DNA of 64,000 bases from Planctomycetota bacterium. GTDB lineage: Bacteria > Planctomycetota > Phycisphaerae > SM23-33. The stretch covers positions 32,435 through 96,434 of the forward strand of contig JAKJER010000023.1 of assembly GCA_022705325.1 (NCBI GenBank). The letters run 5' to 3'. Under the pieces are notes generated by a model. That model was not told the DNA's origin and did not search any database. It saw only the letters and a list, made by a program, of their open reading frames with translations. Made by a program: the position numbers and the translations under genes. Shown here in pieces: positions 61,043 through 64,000 of the stretch (position 1 is its first letter; every line of letters begins with the position of its first letter).

Positions 61043-63391
61043 TCATTCCCGCGCGGCATGCACCTCCAGCGGCTTGGTGAGGGCCCGCAGTTCGGGCGCG
61101 AACTCGGCCAGGCGCGACCGCTCGCCGTCGTCGAACTGCTGCGAGCCGCGGTCGGCGGCGTTGCAGTCCATCCACAGGGTGATGCGGCGGAACTCCTCGC
61201 CGGTCAGGTCCGTGCCGTGGTGCGACTTGTCGAGGTAGTTTAGCAGCTTGGAGCCCATCGCCCCGAATTTGCCCGGCGAGGTCCGCGAAGGCTCGTAGGG
61301 TTTGGGCGAGACGAAGACGGGCACGAGTTTCAGGGCCGTGCCGCGGTCCATCTTCTTCGCCTTGGACTTCGCGTGGCACTGGTTGCACTTTCGGTCGAAG
61401 ACCGGCTGGACGAGTTGGGCGAAGTCGAAGGGGTTGGAGCCCTCGCACTCGGGCGTGATGGCCGACGGCTCTCGCCGCAGGGCCAGCGGAACTCGCTCCA
61501 AGGCCGGGGCGCTGCGAGGACGGTCGTGGCAGCCCAGGCAGCTCAGCGACTCGCCCGGGTGGACGTACGTCGACGAGCGCATGGACTGGACGGCCAGCCC
61601 GCGCTCGTCGAGCACCTGGAAGTAGAGAGCCTTGTCAGGCGGGGCCCGGAAGTACGCGCTGCCGTCGGCCTCCAGGGGCACGGTGCCCAGCACGTCGCGG
61701 ACGTTGGTCCGCCCCGTGCCGCAGTACTTGTGCCCGCCCGTGTTGAGCGGCTGGGGATAGAGCTGGATGATCCGCAGGGCCGACAGCTTCGTTCCCTTGG
61801 GCCAAGGCAGGTGCGTGTCGTAGGCGTTCATCACGGCGATAACGGCGTCGGCCTGACGGGCCGGGCCGGCGGACCCGGAGGCGGTGCGGGTGGAGCGGTC
61901 CTGCGGCGATGCAGCCCGCGGCGAGCCGGCCGCCACGAACTGGTCAGGCGGCGCCGGCGGCACGCGGCGCGGGCGAAGCGGGATGGGACTCAGCAACGGG
62001 ACGTCCTTGCTGGACCACAACGTCAGTCGCCCGCCGAACGTGTCCACGAGTTGGATGTCCTTGCCGTTGGCGCAGAGGAAGTAGTCCTCGCTGAGCGGCC
62101 AGGCGGTGGCGTAGGCCCCGCCGCCGCCCTCGGCCTCTGGGAACGCCGCTTCCGGCGTCAGCCGCCGCAGTTGCGACATCGCCCCCTCGTCGTACATGTC
62201 CGGGTCCAGGATCACCAGCGACCCGTACGCCTGTCCGTGGTGGCCCGCCGCGGTGGCCACGTAGCGGTTGGAGTTCGGGATCGCCCGGATATCCATCTCC
62301 ATCCACGGCCGGTCGTGCAGCCCCCGCGAAGACGGCGGATAGTTCCCGTGGATCGCCCTCGCGTCGCGGCCGTCCTGGGTGGTGATCCACGGATGGTGGG
62401 CTTGGTTGGTGCCCCGGTCCACGTAGTCCCATCGCGTGTAGACGATCCGCCCATCGTTGGTGACGCTGGGCTGCCATTCATTGCTCTCGTGCCAGCTCAA
62501 GAAGACCAAACTGTTCCCGTCGCGGTCCACCGACGTGAGGGTGTACGACGGGGCGTCACGATTGCCGTGGCACCGCCCGTAGCCGCCGCGCCGCTCGGAG
62601 ACGAACGCGATCCGCCCGTTGGGCAGCCAGCACGGGTCGAAGTCGTTGTACAGCCCGTCGGTGAGCTGGACCAGGCCGCTGCCGTCCACGTTCACGCGGA
62701 ACAGGTGAAAGCACGTCTGGAGGTTCCACCCGGGGCGGTCCTTGTTGATGTCGCGCCCGCACTCGCAGTAGGCAAAGACGATCTCCCGCCCGTCGAACGA
62801 CAGGTCCGGCGACAGGAAGCACCCGCCGGTGAGCTTGCTCCCCTTGAGCCGGCCGCTGCCCACCACCGAGTCCGACAGCACGTTCACGAGCCTGGGCTCC
62901 TCGCCGAAGGGTTGCTCCAGGATGAACAGCCCGCCGCCAGCCTTGGCGTTGCGTCCCAGGAACTGGTCGACCATGTGCGTGCGGGTGGCCCGGTCGCGCT
63001 TGACCAGGAGGATGCGGTCGAAGTCCAGCAGCGGGTTGGCCAGGGCGATGGTGCGGTAGAGCTTCTGGATATCGGCGGTGGGGGGCTTGCGTTTGGCGGC
63101 GCGGTCGGCCTCGATGCGGGCAATGAGGGCCTCGAGCTGTTTCATCTCCGGCGACAGGTCGCGAACTCCCGGTCCGGCGGACACATCCGCCAGCAGGGCC
63201 CGCGTCCGCCGCACCAGCAGGTCCGCCTCGTCCCGGTCGGACGGCTGCGGATACATCTCCGGCCGAACCGCCTCCGCGAACCGCTGTGCGTCGCCTGCCT
63301 GTGACTTGGACTTGGATCCTGCCCAGGCGGACTCGGACGTCCATACGCCCGCCGCCCAGATCGCCACCATGACCGCACTCCATCGCCACAT
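61043..63391 (-). CDS. HzsA-related dihaem cytochrome with beta-propeller
   Basis: 782 residues from the ATG at 63391 (GAAAGAGG 7 bases upstream). Signal peptide near MWRWSAVMVAIWAAGV. The middle is a PD40/TolB-like propeller with CFLSPDLSFDGREIVFAYCE and DFDPCWLPNGRIAFVSER repeats, as in the alpha subunit of hydrazine synthase. Two c-type haem motifs are visible: CLGCH (61526-61540) and CNQCH (61373-61387). HzsA-like proteins occur in planctomycetes that do not make hydrazine; no beta/gamma subunits are here. A periplasmic electron-transfer or oxidase role is the cautious reading. Confidence 0.85.
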   Translation of the reverse strand: MWRWSAVMVAIWAAGVWTSESAWAGSKSKSQAGDAQRFAEAVRPEMYPQPSDRDEADLLVRRTRALLADVSAGPGVRDLSPEMKQLEALIARIEADRAAKRKPPTADIQKLYRTIALANPLLDFDRILLVKRDRATRTHMVDQFLGRNAKAGGGLFILEQPFGEEPRLVNVLSDSVVGSGRLKGSKLTGGCFLSPDLSFDGREIVFAYCECGRDINKDRPGWNLQTCFHLFRVNVDGSGLVQLTDGLYNDFDPCWLPNGRIAFVSERRGGYGRCHGNRDAPSYTLTSVDRDGNSLVFLSWHESNEWQPSVTNDGRIVYTRWDYVDRGTNQAHHPWITTQDGRDARAIHGNYPPSSRGLHDRPWMEMDIRAIPNSNRYVATAAGHHGQAYGSLVILDPDMYDEGAMSQLRRLTPEAAFPEAEGGGGAYATAWPLSEDYFLCANGKDIQLVDTFGGRLTLWSSKDVPLLSPIPLRPRRVPPAPPDQFVAAGSPRAASPQDRSTRTASGSAGPARQADAVIAVMNAYDTHLPWPKGTKLSALRIIQLYPQPLNTGGHKYCGTGRTNVRDVLGTVPLEADGSAYFRAPPDKALYFQVLDERGLAVQSMRSSTYVHPGESLSCLGCHDRPRSAPALERVPLALRREPSAITPECEGSNPFDFAQLVQPVFDRKCNQCHAKSKAKKMDRGTALKLVPVFVSPKPYEPSRTSPGKFGAMGSKLLNYLDKSHHGTDLTGEEFRRITLWMDCNAADRGSQQFDDGERSRLAEFAPELRALTKPLEVHAARE

Positions 63392-63506
63392 ACGCAACCT
63401 CTTTCGTGTTGAAAGAGAATGTTTGCCCCTCTCCCGTCAGTTCTCGTGCTTCAGTGTTCAACGTTGCAGCCGGGGGGTCCTTGCACGGACGGTCCGGGAC
63501 CGGTCG

Positions 63507-63656
63507 TCACTTCCGCCTGGCGATCTCAGAATGCCTGCTGCAGCGGGCGACGACCTCGGAATGCTCCCCGACCAGATCATGCCGCTCGCGGATGTCATTG
63601 TCCAGATCGCAGGGGCGGCACTTGTCCTTCCCCGCCGGATGTGTTCCCGCTGAGCT
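63507..63656 (-). pseudogene. Remnant of a sulfatase C-terminus
   Basis: A ~50-codon stop-to-stop fragment on the minus strand ends with CDLDNDIRERHDLVGEHSE followed by VVAR, a pattern typical of the sulfatase C-terminal strand ('LYDLxxDPGERxNLAxEHPEVVARL'). It has no start, no upstream sulfatase core and no formylglycine site. It looks like a degraded or truncated end of a sulfatase gene. Confidence 0.5.
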
Positions 63657-63874
63657 TCAATTCGTTTCACAGCCTGCTGTCGCTGGCGGCGGGCGCGGAC
63701 GCACCCGCCACAAACTCAAGGATACCGCCCCGCCTTGGCGGCTGCAACTCTCGGGTGGGAAAAGGCCAAGGGCGTAGAACCGGACTCCGCCGCGCCCCGC
63801 CCTGTTCCTGCCCGCCAGCAGACCGGCGGGCGGGCGATCCTGCTGTGAGGTCCGATTCGTCCGTCACAAACAGG

Positions 63875-63953
63875 TGTCGTGCCACAGCGATTATGACACC
63901 CCTTAACGCCACAGCGATTATGTCATCCCTGCCGGGTATGATGCCTCCCCCCA
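63875..63953 (+). repeat. Two-copy terminal repeat, possible IS21-like end
   Basis: GCCACAGCGATTATG occurs at 63881-63895 and 63908-63922, 27 bp apart, each followed by ACA or TCA. Preceded by TGTCGT at 63875. IS21-family elements carry tandem repeats of this kind in their ends and begin with TG. The transposase genes would lie right of the window. Confidence 0.4.
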
Positions 63954-63965
63954 TGGAGGCATCGC

Positions 63966-64000
63966 GTGATCGCTCAGGAGTGTACGTTAACCGTGGCGCA
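63966..64000 (+). CDS. Possible start of an IS-encoded gene (partial)
   Basis: GTG at 63966 with GGAGG 7-11 bases upstream opens a frame that runs off the window (MIAQECTLTVA). An ATG at 63953 opens another frame. Position after the terminal repeats fits an istA-like first gene of an IS, but 11 residues are too few to identify it. Confidence 0.25.
   Translation, partial: MIAQECTLTVA

Noticed and set aside
61043..63391. Calling the dihaem protein hydrazine synthase
   Set aside because: No beta/gamma subunits or anammox genes are present; the motifs fit only an HzsA-related protein.
63667..63954. 95-codon frame on the minus strand at the right edge
   Set aside because: Covers the repeat pair and has no recognisable sequence; probably non-coding.

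Overview
High-GC bacterial chromosome segment, most likely from a Planctomycetota genome of the Phycisphaerae type. This is inferred from gene content only; no 16S rRNA or other phylogenetic marker was aligned. The supporting signs are many Tat-exported sugar and sulfate enzymes, a prepilin-like protein with a planctomycete-style C-terminal 'FADAH' motif, an HzsA-related cytochrome, HEAT-repeat and zinc-ribbon membrane proteins, and an mreB gene. No tRNA, rRNA, CRISPR array, riboswitch or complete insertion sequence was seen.

Layout. 1-7345: end of a HEAT-repeat protein, a Tat FAD oxidoreductase, an HD-GYP protein, a ferredoxin-type aldo/keto reductase, a small helix-turn-helix regulator, and a translationally coupled secreted protein / ECF sigma / anti-sigma operon. 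7449-16419: polysaccharide and sugar metabolism (a large secreted protein with a glutamine-amidotransferase-like region, a GH123-type hydrolase, a sugar isomerase/epimerase-like protein, a Gfo/Idh/MocA oxidoreductase, a sulfatase). 16460-29904: a long minus-strand run with an AbrB-Doc toxin-antitoxin pair, an SGNH hydrolase, a PflX-type radical SAM protein, a 760-residue repeat/membrane protein, two alpha-L-rhamnosidase-like genes, then a topoisomerase VI A-subunit gene, a stand-alone ATP-cone protein and nrdR. 30097-45695: MgtC, a GAF histidine kinase, a very large secreted protein split by a frameshift, a Cof-type phosphatase, a prepilin-like pair, DeoC, an SDR, a D-2-hydroxyacid dehydrogenase and sn-glycerol-1-phosphate dehydrogenase. 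45742-58088: a sodium/solute symporter, a Tat TIM-barrel protein, Ndk, a cupin, DNA ligase A, Lnt, a HEAT lipoprotein, and a cell-shape cluster (coiled-coil membrane protein, 67-residue membrane protein, MreB). 58165-64000: a PmoA/DUF6807-like protein, a zinc-ribbon membrane protein, an HzsA-related dihaem protein, a sulfatase remnant and a possible IS21-like end at the right edge.

Functionally, the carbohydrate genes fit an organism that desulfates, trims and oxidises rhamnose- and amino-sugar-containing polysaccharides outside the cytoplasm and imports the products. The best leads for new biology are: (i) the nrdR / ATP-cone / Top6A run, which has a near-consensus promoter straddled by two NrdR-box-like sites 32 bp apart; (ii) the MreB cluster with a non-canonical MreC-like partner; (iii) a DNA ligase A with a second zinc-finger-like insertion; (iv) glycerol-1-phosphate dehydrogenase, the entry enzyme for archaeal-stereochemistry lipids.
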